Shown piece by piece: positions 14,450-21,648 of a DNA stretch of 26,343 bases. Within the stretch, counting starts at the first letter, position 1, and each line of letters starts with the position of its first letter. The DNA lies in contig JAJYVN010000009.1 of the NCBI GenBank assembly GCA_021791995.1, forward strand, positions 1-26,343, written 5' to 3'. Under the pieces are notes generated by a model. That model had not been told where the DNA came from. It was given only the letters and a program-made list of their open reading frames with translations, and made no database searches. A program made the translations under genes and the position numbers. This DNA is from Bacillota bacterium (GTDB lineage Bacteria > Bacillota > Sulfobacillia > RBS10-35 > JAJYVN01).

Positions 14450-15559
14450 TTGAAACTGTATGAGTATATGGCCAAGGCAGTGCTGCGCGAGGCAGGGATT
14501 CCGGTTCCGGAGGGGAGGCTCTGCGCCACGGCAGAGGAAGCCGAGGCAGCCGCCGCAAGCCTCGGGCCGGTAGCGGTCAAGGCACAGGTCCTGGTGGGTG
14601 GCCGAGGCAAGGCAGGAGGCATTCGGCTCGCGGAGACACCGGCAGAAGCCCGGCAGTGCGCCAGGGACATCTTGGGGATGACGCTCAAGGGATACGTCGT
14701 CGACCAGGTCTACTGTGAACAGCGGATCACGCCCGACCGCGAGTTGTATGTCGCGATCACCGTGGATCCGCTTCTTCGGCAACCCGTGTTCATCGCCTCC
14801 GCCCAAGGGGGAGTGGACATTGAGGAAGTTCCGTCCAAGGCCATCTTCCGACGCCCCTTCCCCCTGCCGTGGGGCCTCAAGCCATACATGACCCGGCAGG
14901 TCGCCTGTCAACTCGGGTTGCCACCAGCGGTTCTCTCATCCTTCTCTGACATCGCCACCAAGCTCTTTTCCGTCTTCCGGGCGCGCGACGCAGAACTCGT
15001 GGAATGTAACCCCTTGGCAGTGGTCGACAATCAGTTGGTGGCCCTGGATGCCCGTCTCAACGTAGATGATGACGCACTGGCGCGCCATCCCGAGCTGCCG
15101 CGCACCGAGCCAGAGACCCAGATGGAAGCAGCCGTTCACGCCCTCGGCCTGGCCTTTGTGCAACTGGATGGGGACATTGCGGTGATGGCCAATGGAGCGG
15201 GCATCACCATGGCGACGCTCGATGCCCTTACCCTCTTCGGTGGACATCCACTGAACTTCTTGGACGCCGGCGGTGGTGCCGCTTCCGGACCGATGTCGCA
15301 CGCCCTCGACATACTGGTTTCCTCCCGGCCAAGGGCGATCCTTATCAACATCTTCGGTGGCATCACGCGCTGTGACGACGTCGCGCGAGCCCTGGTGGAG
15401 GTCACCCACCGCCCGGGCGGTGTCCCGGTTCCCGTCGTCGTGCGGCTCGTTGGCACGAATGAGGAAGAGGGAACCGCCCTGTTGCGGCAAGCCGGGATCG
15501 AGGCCTTTACCTCCATGCGCGAGGCGGCCGAGAAGGCCGCGCTCCTGGCGAATACGTAG
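14450..15559 (+). CDS. sucC: Succinyl-CoA ligase, beta subunit
   Basis: SucC carries the ATP-grasp nucleotide site and, with SucD, converts succinyl-CoA, phosphate and NDP to succinate and NTP. The protein opens in the family way (MKLYEYMAKAVLREAGIPVPEG) and contains KAQVLVGGRGKAGGI, VECNPLAVVDNQLVALDARL and the C-terminal subunit/phosphate site GAGITMATLD, FLDAGGGA and NIFGGITRCD. The start is a TTG at 14450 behind AGGGGTGAG. Length is 369 residues, slightly shorter than the common 385-390. It is spaced 18 bases after mdh. Confidence 0.94.
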   Translation: MKLYEYMAKAVLREAGIPVPEGRLCATAEEAEAAAASLGPVAVKAQVLVGGRGKAGGIRLAETPAEARQCARDILGMTLKGYVVDQVYCEQRITPDRELYVAITVDPLLRQPVFIASAQGGVDIEEVPSKAIFRRPFPLPWGLKPYMTRQVACQLGLPPAVLSSFSDIATKLFSVFRARDAELVECNPLAVVDNQLVALDARLNVDDDALARHPELPRTEPETQMEAAVHALGLAFVQLDGDIAVMANGAGITMATLDALTLFGGHPLNFLDAGGGAASGPMSHALDILVSSRPRAILINIFGGITRCDDVARALVEVTHRPGGVPVPVVVRLVGTNEEEGTALLRQAGIEAFTSMREAAEKAALLANT

Positions 15560-15641
15560 TGCGCTGCATGTGGAGCCAAGTCCGGGCCGAAAGGGGAGAG
15601 AACTGACCGACACGGCGGAAACCCGCTGCGGGTCAGCCAGC

Positions 15642-16514
15642 ATGAGCATCCTGGTGGGCGAAAAGACCAAGGTCCTGGTTCAAGGCATCACCGGTCATCA
15701 GGGCAGCTTCCACACGGCGCAAATGCTGGAATTCGGCACGCGAGTCGTCGCGGGCGTAGCGCCAGGACGGCAGGGACGGGAAGTCGCGGGGGTTCCGGTG
15801 TATGACGATGTGCAGAGCGCGGTGGACAAGCACGGAGCCACAGCGTCCGTTCTCTTCGTCCCCGCGCCTTTTCTGCGCGATGCCGCGTTTGAAGCGATCG
15901 ACGCAGGCATTGCGCTGCTGATCCTCATCACCGAGCACGTTCCGTTGCATGACACCTTGGAGGTTTTGGCGTTCGCGGACCAGCACTCCGCGATCGTGAT
16001 CGGTCCTAACACGTACGGCATCTGCTCCCCTGGCGCCCGGGCCAAGCTCGGAATCCCACCCAACCGCATCTTTCAGCCCGGCCCCGTCGGCGTGGTTGCG
16101 CGCTCTGGGACACTGAGCTACGAAATCGTGGCATCCCTCTCGGCGGAGGGCCTGGGTCAAACAACCGTCGTCGGGATGGGCGGCGATCGCGTGGTGGGCA
16201 CCGGATTCGTCGAGGTCCTCCGGCGGATGAAGCATGACGCAGAAACGCGCTGCGTCGTGTTGGTCGGTGAGATCGGCGGATCCTCCGAGGAAGAGGCCGC
16301 CGAGTTCATCAAGGGTATGGGAAAGCCCGTTGTCGCCTACCTCGCCGGTCGCAGCGCGCCTCCCGGGCGACGCATGGGGCACGCGGGGGCGATCATCGAA
16401 CGGGGTCGTGGTACATATGACAGTAAGCGTAAGGCCCTTGAGGCAGCCGGCGTCCGTGTGGCAGAGATGCCTTGGCAGGTCGCGCCGCTGGTGCGGGAAG
16501 TGCTGGTGGATTAA
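15642..16514 (+). CDS. sucD: Succinyl-CoA ligase, alpha subunit
   Basis: SucD binds CoA and carries the phosphorylated histidine. The 290 residues start in the standard way (MSILVGEKTKVLVQGITGHQG, CoA-binding Rossmann domain). They contain GPNTYGICSPG, GVVARSGTLSYE and GMGGDRVVGTGF, and the active-site His in MGHAGAII. ATG 15642 has little ribosome binding site. A strong AGGGGAGAG lies about 45 bases further upstream beside an in-frame CTG (15603), so a longer N-terminus is possible though not needed for the family. The gap after sucC is 82 bases. The TAA stop shares bases with the stop of the convergent DUF2127 gene. Confidence 0.94.
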   Translation: MSILVGEKTKVLVQGITGHQGSFHTAQMLEFGTRVVAGVAPGRQGREVAGVPVYDDVQSAVDKHGATASVLFVPAPFLRDAAFEAIDAGIALLILITEHVPLHDTLEVLAFADQHSAIVIGPNTYGICSPGARAKLGIPPNRIFQPGPVGVVARSGTLSYEIVASLSAEGLGQTTVVGMGGDRVVGTGFVEVLRRMKHDAETRCVVLVGEIGGSSEEEAAEFIKGMGKPVVAYLAGRSAPPGRRMGHAGAIIERGRGTYDSKRKALEAAGVRVAEMPWQVAPLVREVLVD

Positions 16515-17017
16515 GGTTTTTCGGAGGGAAGCACCACGGGCTGGGAGCGGGCGACATCTCGTCTCCGGTAGAGCCGAACGACGTACACCAGCACGAGCAG
16601 GTTCACCATCAGCGTAGCAAACCCGGTCAGAGCCAAGTGGCGAACAATGTCGACCACCTCGACGGGAAGAAGGAGGCAGGTCTCAATAATCAGCAGCAGT
16701 TCTCCCCAGCCAACCTCGAACCACACACCGTAGGCTTCGAGCGCCAGCACAACCGCCCAGACCAAGAGCCCCAATGCAATCCAAAGGAGAATGGTCGGCC
16801 CGAACTGCGGCAGGTGGTGATTGATCCATATGACCAATCCGTCCGGTGGCACCTCGTGGAACTCTCCGGGCAGCAAAAGCGCCAGTGGATTGGTCATATG
16901 GCGGGCACGCAGCACGACGGCGAGCGCCGCGCCCGCACTGAGGGCCAACGAACTCAGGACCTTCTCCAGAACCACCAAAACAGTCGCAATCGGACGTCCG
17001 AGGAGCAACAAGCCCAA
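16511..17017 (-). CDS. DUF2127-type membrane protein
   Basis: This 168-residue protein has four to five hydrophobic helices and resembles DUF2127: the block LEAYGVWFEVGWGELLLIIETCLLLPVEVVDIV matches the family's EAYGLW...WAE...P-E-ELY pattern, recognised from memory. The start is a TTG at 17017 behind AGGAGGGG (4-base spacing), so a non-AUG start is well supported. A TAGAAT -10-like box lies at 17039-17044. It converges on sucD with overlapping stop codons. The function of the family is unknown. Confidence 0.75.
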   Translation of the reverse strand: MGLLLLGRPIATVLVVLEKVLSSLALSAGAALAVVLRARHMTNPLALLLPGEFHEVPPDGLVIWINHHLPQFGPTILLWIALGLLVWAVVLALEAYGVWFEVGWGELLLIIETCLLLPVEVVDIVRHLALTGFATLMVNLLVLVYVVRLYRRRDVARSQPVVLPSEKP

Positions 17018-17041
17018 ACCACCCCTCCTGGTCGGCTTATT

Positions 17042-17146
17042 CTACCCCATCGCCAGGCGCAAGTCCTTCCGCAGATTCTCGATCCACCGCTTGTGATCAA
17101 CGATATCCGGTGTAGCTCTTTGGAAATCCGCCGTGGCACCTGCCAA
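17042..17146 (-). CDS. Possible 34-residue small protein
   Basis: A short frame from TTG 17146 to TAG 17042 reads as an amphipathic, charged helix (TPDIVDHKRWIENLRKDLRLAMG). GGGAGG lies about 11 bases upstream, which is a little long. It ends just ahead of the DUF2127 ribosome binding site. The frame is open further upstream without a start codon. It could be a small protein, a remnant or chance; I have no family match. Confidence 0.25.
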   Translation of the reverse strand: MAGATADFQRATPDIVDHKRWIENLRKDLRLAMG

Positions 17147-17254
17147 GACCGTCTGCGCCTCCCAATTCGATCGGCAGAGCGTATGGCGCTGGTTTGCGTG
17201 GCAGGAAAACCCGTCTAATTCTCCGTAGAGTGCATTGGGGGAGGTGTCGTCAGC

Positions 17255-18010
17255 GTGGAGGATTGGTCCGGACGAACGATCCTGGTGACTGGGGCCGGTC
17301 AGGGAATCGGGCGGGCGATCGCATTGGCCTTCGGCCGCCGCGGGGCGTCGATCGCGATCCTAGATGCCCGCGCGGAGACTGCCGAGGAATGTTGCTCCGA
17401 GGTCGAGGCGGCGGGTGGGCGAGCATCGGCCCACGTCTGCGACGTGGCCAACGCGGAGGAGGTGCGCACGAGCGTGGCTGCGATCGGAACGGCGAATGTT
17501 CTTGTGAACAACGCCGGAATGGGCCGGGGCGGTATCCTCACCGGTACCTTGGAGGATTGGGACCGCGTGCTCGCAGTCAATCTGCGCGGGGCATACCTCA
17601 TGGCCCGAGAGGTGGCGCCTCTGATGCGCCAAGCAGGGGGAGGGTCGATCATTCAGATCGCCTCCACGCGCGCGTTGCAATCCGAACCGAACAGCGAACC
17701 TTATGCCGCCAGCAAGGCAGGCCTTCTGGGCCTGACACATGCCCTCGCGGCGAGCCTGGGCGCCTGGGGTATCCGGTGCAACGCCATCTGCCCGGGATGG
17801 ATCGACACCGCCAACTATCTTCCATTTGCTGAGCGGCATGCCCCGCAAAACAGTGCCTCGGACGCTGAACAACACTGGGTGGGACGAGTGGGCCGTCCGG
17901 AAGATATTGCGGAAGCCGCTGTGTATCTCTCGAGCGAGAGTGCTGGCTTCATCACCGGCCAGTGGTTAATCATCGACGGTGGCATGACACGCAAGATGAT
18001 CTACGTCTAG
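17255..18010 (+). CDS. Short-chain dehydrogenase/reductase (SDR)
   Basis: This 251-residue classical SDR oxidoreductase has the cofactor motif TGAGQGIG (12-19), an Asp after the second strand (LDARAE) that favours NAD(H), NNAG, a catalytic Ser in IQIAST and Y-A-A-S-K. The C-terminal NAICPGWIDT and FITGQWLIIDGG blocks are typical of FabG-like and sugar/steroid dehydrogenases. The GTG start at 17255 follows GGGGGAGG by about 10 bases. It stands alone on the plus strand between two leftward genes, so context gives no substrate. Confidence 0.9.
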   Translation: MEDWSGRTILVTGAGQGIGRAIALAFGRRGASIAILDARAETAEECCSEVEAAGGRASAHVCDVANAEEVRTSVAAIGTANVLVNNAGMGRGGILTGTLEDWDRVLAVNLRGAYLMAREVAPLMRQAGGGSIIQIASTRALQSEPNSEPYAASKAGLLGLTHALAASLGAWGIRCNAICPGWIDTANYLPFAERHAPQNSASDAEQHWVGRVGRPEDIAEAAVYLSSESAGFITGQWLIIDGGMTRKMIYV

Positions 18011-18062
18011 CGGGAGTTTACGAGGATCAGAGAGCGACGGGCAGTGGCTCACGTGCTCATCA

Positions 18063-19232
18063 TCACCTCGTATCCAGTGTGGCGTAGCCTGCCCCCGTGC
18101 GGGATCGGGCCTCGAGCGCACGTTCCAGTGCGACGTCCAAAGAATGGGAGACACAACAAAGGTGCCCCATCTTCCGCCCCGGAAGCGCGGTTGACTTTCC
18201 ATACAGGTAGAGTCGCACACCGGGCACAGCCAATGCGTGGGGAAAGTTGGGCGGACAAGCCCCCGACCAAAGATCGCCAAGTAGGTTTACCATCACGGCG
18301 GGCATGTACAATTCGGTAGTTCCCAATGGTAATCTGGTGATCGCCCGGACAAGCTGCTCGAACTGGGATGTGGCACAGGAGTCCAGCGTATAGTGACCGG
18401 AGTTGTGAGGGCGGGGTGCCAGTTCGTTGATAACGAGCCGCTCTCCCCGTGCGAGAAACATTTCCACTGCCAACAACCCCACCAGCCCGAGTTCCTGGAC
18501 GATCTTCACCGCATATTCTCGCGCCTGCGATGCAATGCTCGGCGAAACTCGCGCTGGTGCAAGTGTGACATCTAAGATCCCGTTCGTGTGGCGATTTTCA
18601 GATGCTGGGTAACAAACGATCTGTCCATCCACTCCCCGGGCACAGATCACCGAGAGTTCCATGGTCACATCGACCAACTCTTCAAGGATTAACGTATCGA
18701 ACAGCGCAGCGAGCCGCACAAAAGCCCTCTCCGCCTCTTCGGGGGTATGCACAATCGCCTGCCCCTTGCCGTCATACCCACCGGACGACGTCTTCATCAC
18801 CAGAGGTAAGGGCATCCAACGCAGTGCATCACCAAGGGCTTCTGTGGACCGAATTGGGGCAAACTTGGGTACTGGAAGGCCGAGTCGCGCTAGGAATGTC
18901 TTTTCTCGGATGCGATTTTGCGTGATGTGCAGAACGGTGCTGCTTGGATAGAGCGGCACAAGCGCCTCCGCCGCCTCCGCCGTCCGGAGATGGACGTTCT
19001 CAGTCTCGTAGGTGACGACTTGGACCCGCCGCGCAAGCTCCCGTGCAGCTTCTGGATCACTCAGAGAGCCGACGACGGAACTGTCCGCCACCTGCCCTCC
19101 CGGTGATGTCGGGTCGGGATCCAGCACACATGTCCTATAGCCTAGGCGCCGAGCTTCCAAGGCGACCATGCGCCCCAACTGGCCACCCCCCATGATACCG
19201 ATCGTGCTCCCGAAGGGTAGAGCGGCGGCCAT
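18063..19232 (-). CDS. purK: N5-carboxyaminoimidazole ribonucleotide synthase
   Basis: PurK uses ATP and bicarbonate to carboxylate aminoimidazole ribonucleotide (AIR) in purine synthesis; PurE then rearranges the product. The 389 residues show the family start (GIMGGGQLGRMVALEARRLG), the ATP-grasp core (VMKTSSGGYDGKGQ, EELVDVTMELSVI) and the C-terminal NELAPRPHNSGHYTLDSC signature. The ATG at 19232 is fixed by GGAGGG 8 bases upstream, which lies inside the last codons of purE; only one base separates the genes. Confidence 0.96.
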   Translation of the reverse strand: MAAALPFGSTIGIMGGGQLGRMVALEARRLGYRTCVLDPDPTSPGGQVADSSVVGSLSDPEAARELARRVQVVTYETENVHLRTAEAAEALVPLYPSSTVLHITQNRIREKTFLARLGLPVPKFAPIRSTEALGDALRWMPLPLVMKTSSGGYDGKGQAIVHTPEEAERAFVRLAALFDTLILEELVDVTMELSVICARGVDGQIVCYPASENRHTNGILDVTLAPARVSPSIASQAREYAVKIVQELGLVGLLAVEMFLARGERLVINELAPRPHNSGHYTLDSCATSQFEQLVRAITRLPLGTTELYMPAVMVNLLGDLWSGACPPNFPHALAVPGVRLYLYGKSTALPGRKMGHLCCVSHSLDVALERALEARSRTGAGYATLDTR

Positions 19233-19233
19233 G

Positions 19234-19713
19234 CTACAGTCCCTCCATTGCGACACGAGCTTGCTCGGTGCGATATTCTTCGAGCCGTCGCTGCATCAGC
19301 ACGTCGTCCAATGCCAGAATGCGTACGGCAAGCAGGGCGGCGTTGGCCGCTCCCGCTGCGCCGATGGCCACGGTGGCTACCGGTACGCCTCTGGGCATCT
19401 GTACGATGGAAAGCAAGGAGTCTAGCCCGTTCAGTTGGGAACCGGGTACGGGAACACCGATAACCGGCAGAGTGGTTTTGGCTGCGACCATGCCTGGAAG
19501 ATGAGCGGCACCGCCCGCCCCGGCAATGATTACCCGAATCCCACGAGGCGCAGCGCTTTCGGCAAATGCGAACATATGATCTGGAGTTCGGTGGGCGGAT
19601 ACGACTGCGGTTTCATACGGAACGCCCATGGCCTCCAGCATGTCCACGGCATGGCGCATCACTTCCATATCCGACTTACTTCCCATGATGACCGCAACTT
19701 GTGGCTTGCCCAT
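19234..19713 (-). CDS. purE: N5-carboxyaminoimidazole ribonucleotide mutase, class I PurE
   Basis: PurE moves the carboxyl group of N5-CAIR to carbon, giving CAIR. The 159-residue protein has the class I signatures GSKSD near the N-terminus, SAHRTP, GAGGAAHLPGM and GVPVPGSQLNGLDSLLSIVQMP, which bind the substrate. ATG 19713 is preceded by GAGGTG (6 bases); a GTG at 19722 is an alternative. It sits between the DUF6671 gene (16-base gap) and purK, so the three are very likely co-transcribed. Confidence 0.96.
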   Translation of the reverse strand: MGKPQVAVIMGSKSDMEVMRHAVDMLEAMGVPYETAVVSAHRTPDHMFAFAESAAPRGIRVIIAGAGGAAHLPGMVAAKTTLPVIGVPVPGSQLNGLDSLLSIVQMPRGVPVATVAIGAAGAANAALLAVRILALDDVLMQRRLEEYRTEQARVAMEGL

Positions 19714-19729
19714 TGCTTTCACCTCGTCC

Positions 19730-20731
19730 TCAAGATCGCTGGGTCACCGGCACATCCATGTCTTCATCGAGCTCTTGGTTCCATGGTCCTCCTGCTCTGC
19801 AACAAATGCCGCCAGCACCCCCGCCAGGTGACAGCAGCCAATGCCCATCTGGACGCCCGACCGCCTGATGATTACACCAAGGGCAGGGGGCAGCGTTCGC
19901 AACGCGTATGCCATCGCTCCTCGGAATCGTTTCCTTGAATTGGCTGCGGGGACACCCGTGAATTTCCTCACGGACCCAACCCGTTGCCCCACCACACACT
20001 TCGCAAGGCAATCCCCTGACCACGCCAACGAGGCCCCACCCAGGGGCGCCACACGACGGGCAACGGGCGGCAAGACGCCGCGCCAAGCGTTCGGTAAGAA
20101 TACCGATCACCCGTTGCCGCATCGGATTCACATGCGCGCGCATATCGGTCTCAACGTGGGCCAATCCATCGCTCGAAGCTTGCGCACACCGGCCCACCGC
20201 ATCCACGAATTCCGTCCAGCTCGCGATACCCTTCGCCAAGAGCGGCCATGGCGGTGACCCAGCGTTTGGTCGGAAGATCAGTCCATGCGAAGGGAAACGG
20301 GCGTGCCGAAGGAAGTCGCGACAATCATCTATCCCGGCAACTACCTGGCAGGCAAAATTGGTCCCGGAACTAAATAATTCCTCAGTCACCTGGATACCAA
20401 GTTCATCGTCGACAAAGGCCAGTATTTCGTGATCTCCTGCCACAAACGGCACCGCAGGATCTGCTCCGAAGCTCCCCTCGTTGCCTAACCCAAGAGGCAG
20501 GCCAGTAGAGACCATACCCAACCGGGCCTTGCGTACCACAACCTCGTGTGGACTCCCGAGTCGAGGCACTTCCCCCAAAAAGGTCTCCAACGCATCGGTG
20601 TCTAGATCGAGCGGCACGCGCATCCTGAGGCCCAAGTGAGCCATACGAGGGCCGATGATCTGCTCTTTGCGATGTTTGGTGGCGCACACCGCCTCACGCC
20701 CCTGGTAGATGCTGGAGTATGTCGCCCCCAC
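19730..20731 (-). CDS. DUF6671-family protein with zinc-ribbon-like C-terminus
   Basis: This 333-residue protein is recognisable as the DUF6671 type. It opens with YQGREAVCATKHRKEQIIGPR, has DTDALETFLGEVPR and GLGNEGSFGADPAVPFVAGDHEI, and ends with pairs of cysteines (CPSCGAPGWG, CEVCGG, CPWCN) that look like a zinc ribbon. One expected cysteine position appears changed (HGCPRSQF). The start is a GTG at 20731 with a perfect AGGAGG 6 bases upstream; the open frame continues to a TTG at 20752. Function is unknown. It leads the purE-purK transcript. Confidence 0.8.
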   Translation of the reverse strand: MGATYSSIYQGREAVCATKHRKEQIIGPRMAHLGLRMRVPLDLDTDALETFLGEVPRLGSPHEVVVRKARLGMVSTGLPLGLGNEGSFGADPAVPFVAGDHEILAFVDDELGIQVTEELFSSGTNFACQVVAGIDDCRDFLRHARFPSHGLIFRPNAGSPPWPLLAKGIASWTEFVDAVGRCAQASSDGLAHVETDMRAHVNPMRQRVIGILTERLARRLAARCPSCGAPGWGLVGVVRGLPCEVCGGATGWVREEIHGCPRSQFKETIPRSDGIRVANAAPCPWCNHQAVGRPDGHWLLSPGGGAGGICCRAGGPWNQELDEDMDVPVTQRS

Positions 20732-20814
20732 GTCACACCTCCTCTTCCACAAGCTCTTCGTTTCGAAGACTGCGCCCTACATCCACCTTATCGCCGGTAG
20801 CTTTACCAAGGCGA

Positions 20815-21279
20815 TTAGGGCGGACCGGCGTCACGCCGCTGGATGGAGTCGCGCAATCCTAATTGGGGTAAGTGCCCCAAGGCAGCGAAGAGATCGCCAA
20901 CCGTATGCCCCTGATCCAGGGGGTGTCGCATGGGACCGTCCGGGTTTACTGAATAGCGGTTGCGACGCCCCTCTCGGGAACGGAGAATGTAGCCACCCGC
21001 AACCAGATCCGCGATGATGGTCTGAACGGCCCGTTCGGTGAGGCCGACCCGCGCCGCGATGTCGCGGCCGCGTATGTTCGGCTCATCGACGATGCACGTC
21101 AGCACATGCGCGTGGTTCGTGAGGAACGTCCAAGTGGTTTTGGCTTCGTTCGGGCCGACGTCCGTCCCCGTGTCTCTCTGTGATCCATCTTGTGATGGAC
21201 CCCGACCGACGCGCGCGGTCTCCCGCTCCGACCGACGCACCATCCGACGGCCCTTGCCCGGCTCCGTCTTCGGGCTCAT
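20815..21279 (-). CDS. Winged-helix transcriptional regulator
   Basis: The 154-residue protein has a charged, probably disordered first 45 residues, then a winged helix-turn-helix domain: TFLTNHAHVLTCIVDEPNIRGRDIAARVGLTERAVQTIIADLVAGGYI, followed by the wing SREGRRNRYSVN. It ends with HPLDQGHTVGDLFAALG. This is a widespread MarR/ArsR-like single-domain regulator type with no visible ligand domain. It begins with an ATG overlapping the stop of the PII-like gene (ATGA), with GGAG upstream, so it is the last gene of the dab operon. It probably regulates this operon or acts with the PII-like protein; that is inference. Confidence 0.85.
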   Translation of the reverse strand: MSPKTEPGKGRRMVRRSERETARVGRGPSQDGSQRDTGTDVGPNEAKTTWTFLTNHAHVLTCIVDEPNIRGRDIAARVGLTERAVQTIIADLVAGGYILRSREGRRNRYSVNPDGPMRHPLDQGHTVGDLFAALGHLPQLGLRDSIQRRDAGPP

Positions 21280-21599
21280 CGGAAATACTCCGGACGGCTC
21301 ACGTAGACTTCGGAGACGAACATGACACCGGGGCGATCCGAGAGCCAGTGCCGGACTGCCGAAACGAGATCGGGCGCTGCCTCCTCCGCCAGCACGGTGA
21401 AGATAAGCACCTGAGTGTCCCGCTCATTGAAGGCGAGGCGCCCAGGGTGAACACCGTGATGACCAAGTCCCCATACACTCGACATGGCCGTGTAGCCGAC
21501 TGCGCCAGCGGACTTAAACACCCCTTGCAGAAGGGCCACGTTCTGTCCCGTGGTGACGACCTCGACACGGGTCATGCGACTGAGACCCTCCAACTGCAC
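21276..21599 (-). CDS. PII-like signalling protein of the dab operon
   Basis: This small protein (107 residues) has the ferredoxin-like fold pattern of nitrogen regulatory PII proteins. A first strand (TRVEVVTTG) and a helix lead to SAGAVGYTAMSSVWGLGHHG, where PII proteins have GVTGMT...GxG at the T-loop base. A second half (QVLIFTVLAEEAAPDLVSAVRHWL...GVMFVSEVYV) follows. The classic T-loop with its modified Tyr is replaced by HHGVHPGRLAFNERD, so it is PII-like rather than GlnB. The GTG at 21599 has GGAGGG 6 bases upstream; an ATG at 21575 is the alternative. It follows dabA (49-base gap) and overlaps the HTH gene. It probably senses an adenine nucleotide or bicarbonate-linked signal to gate uptake; this is inference from PII-like proteins beside carbon transporters. 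Confidence 0.82.
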   Translation of the reverse strand: MQLEGLSRMTRVEVVTTGQNVALLQGVFKSAGAVGYTAMSSVWGLGHHGVHPGRLAFNERDTQVLIFTVLAEEAAPDLVSAVRHWLSDRPGVMFVSEVYVSRPEYFR

Positions 21600-21648
21600 T
21601 GCATTCCCTCCGTTCCCGATGGAGCCACGTTCTGGCGCATCCCATGAA

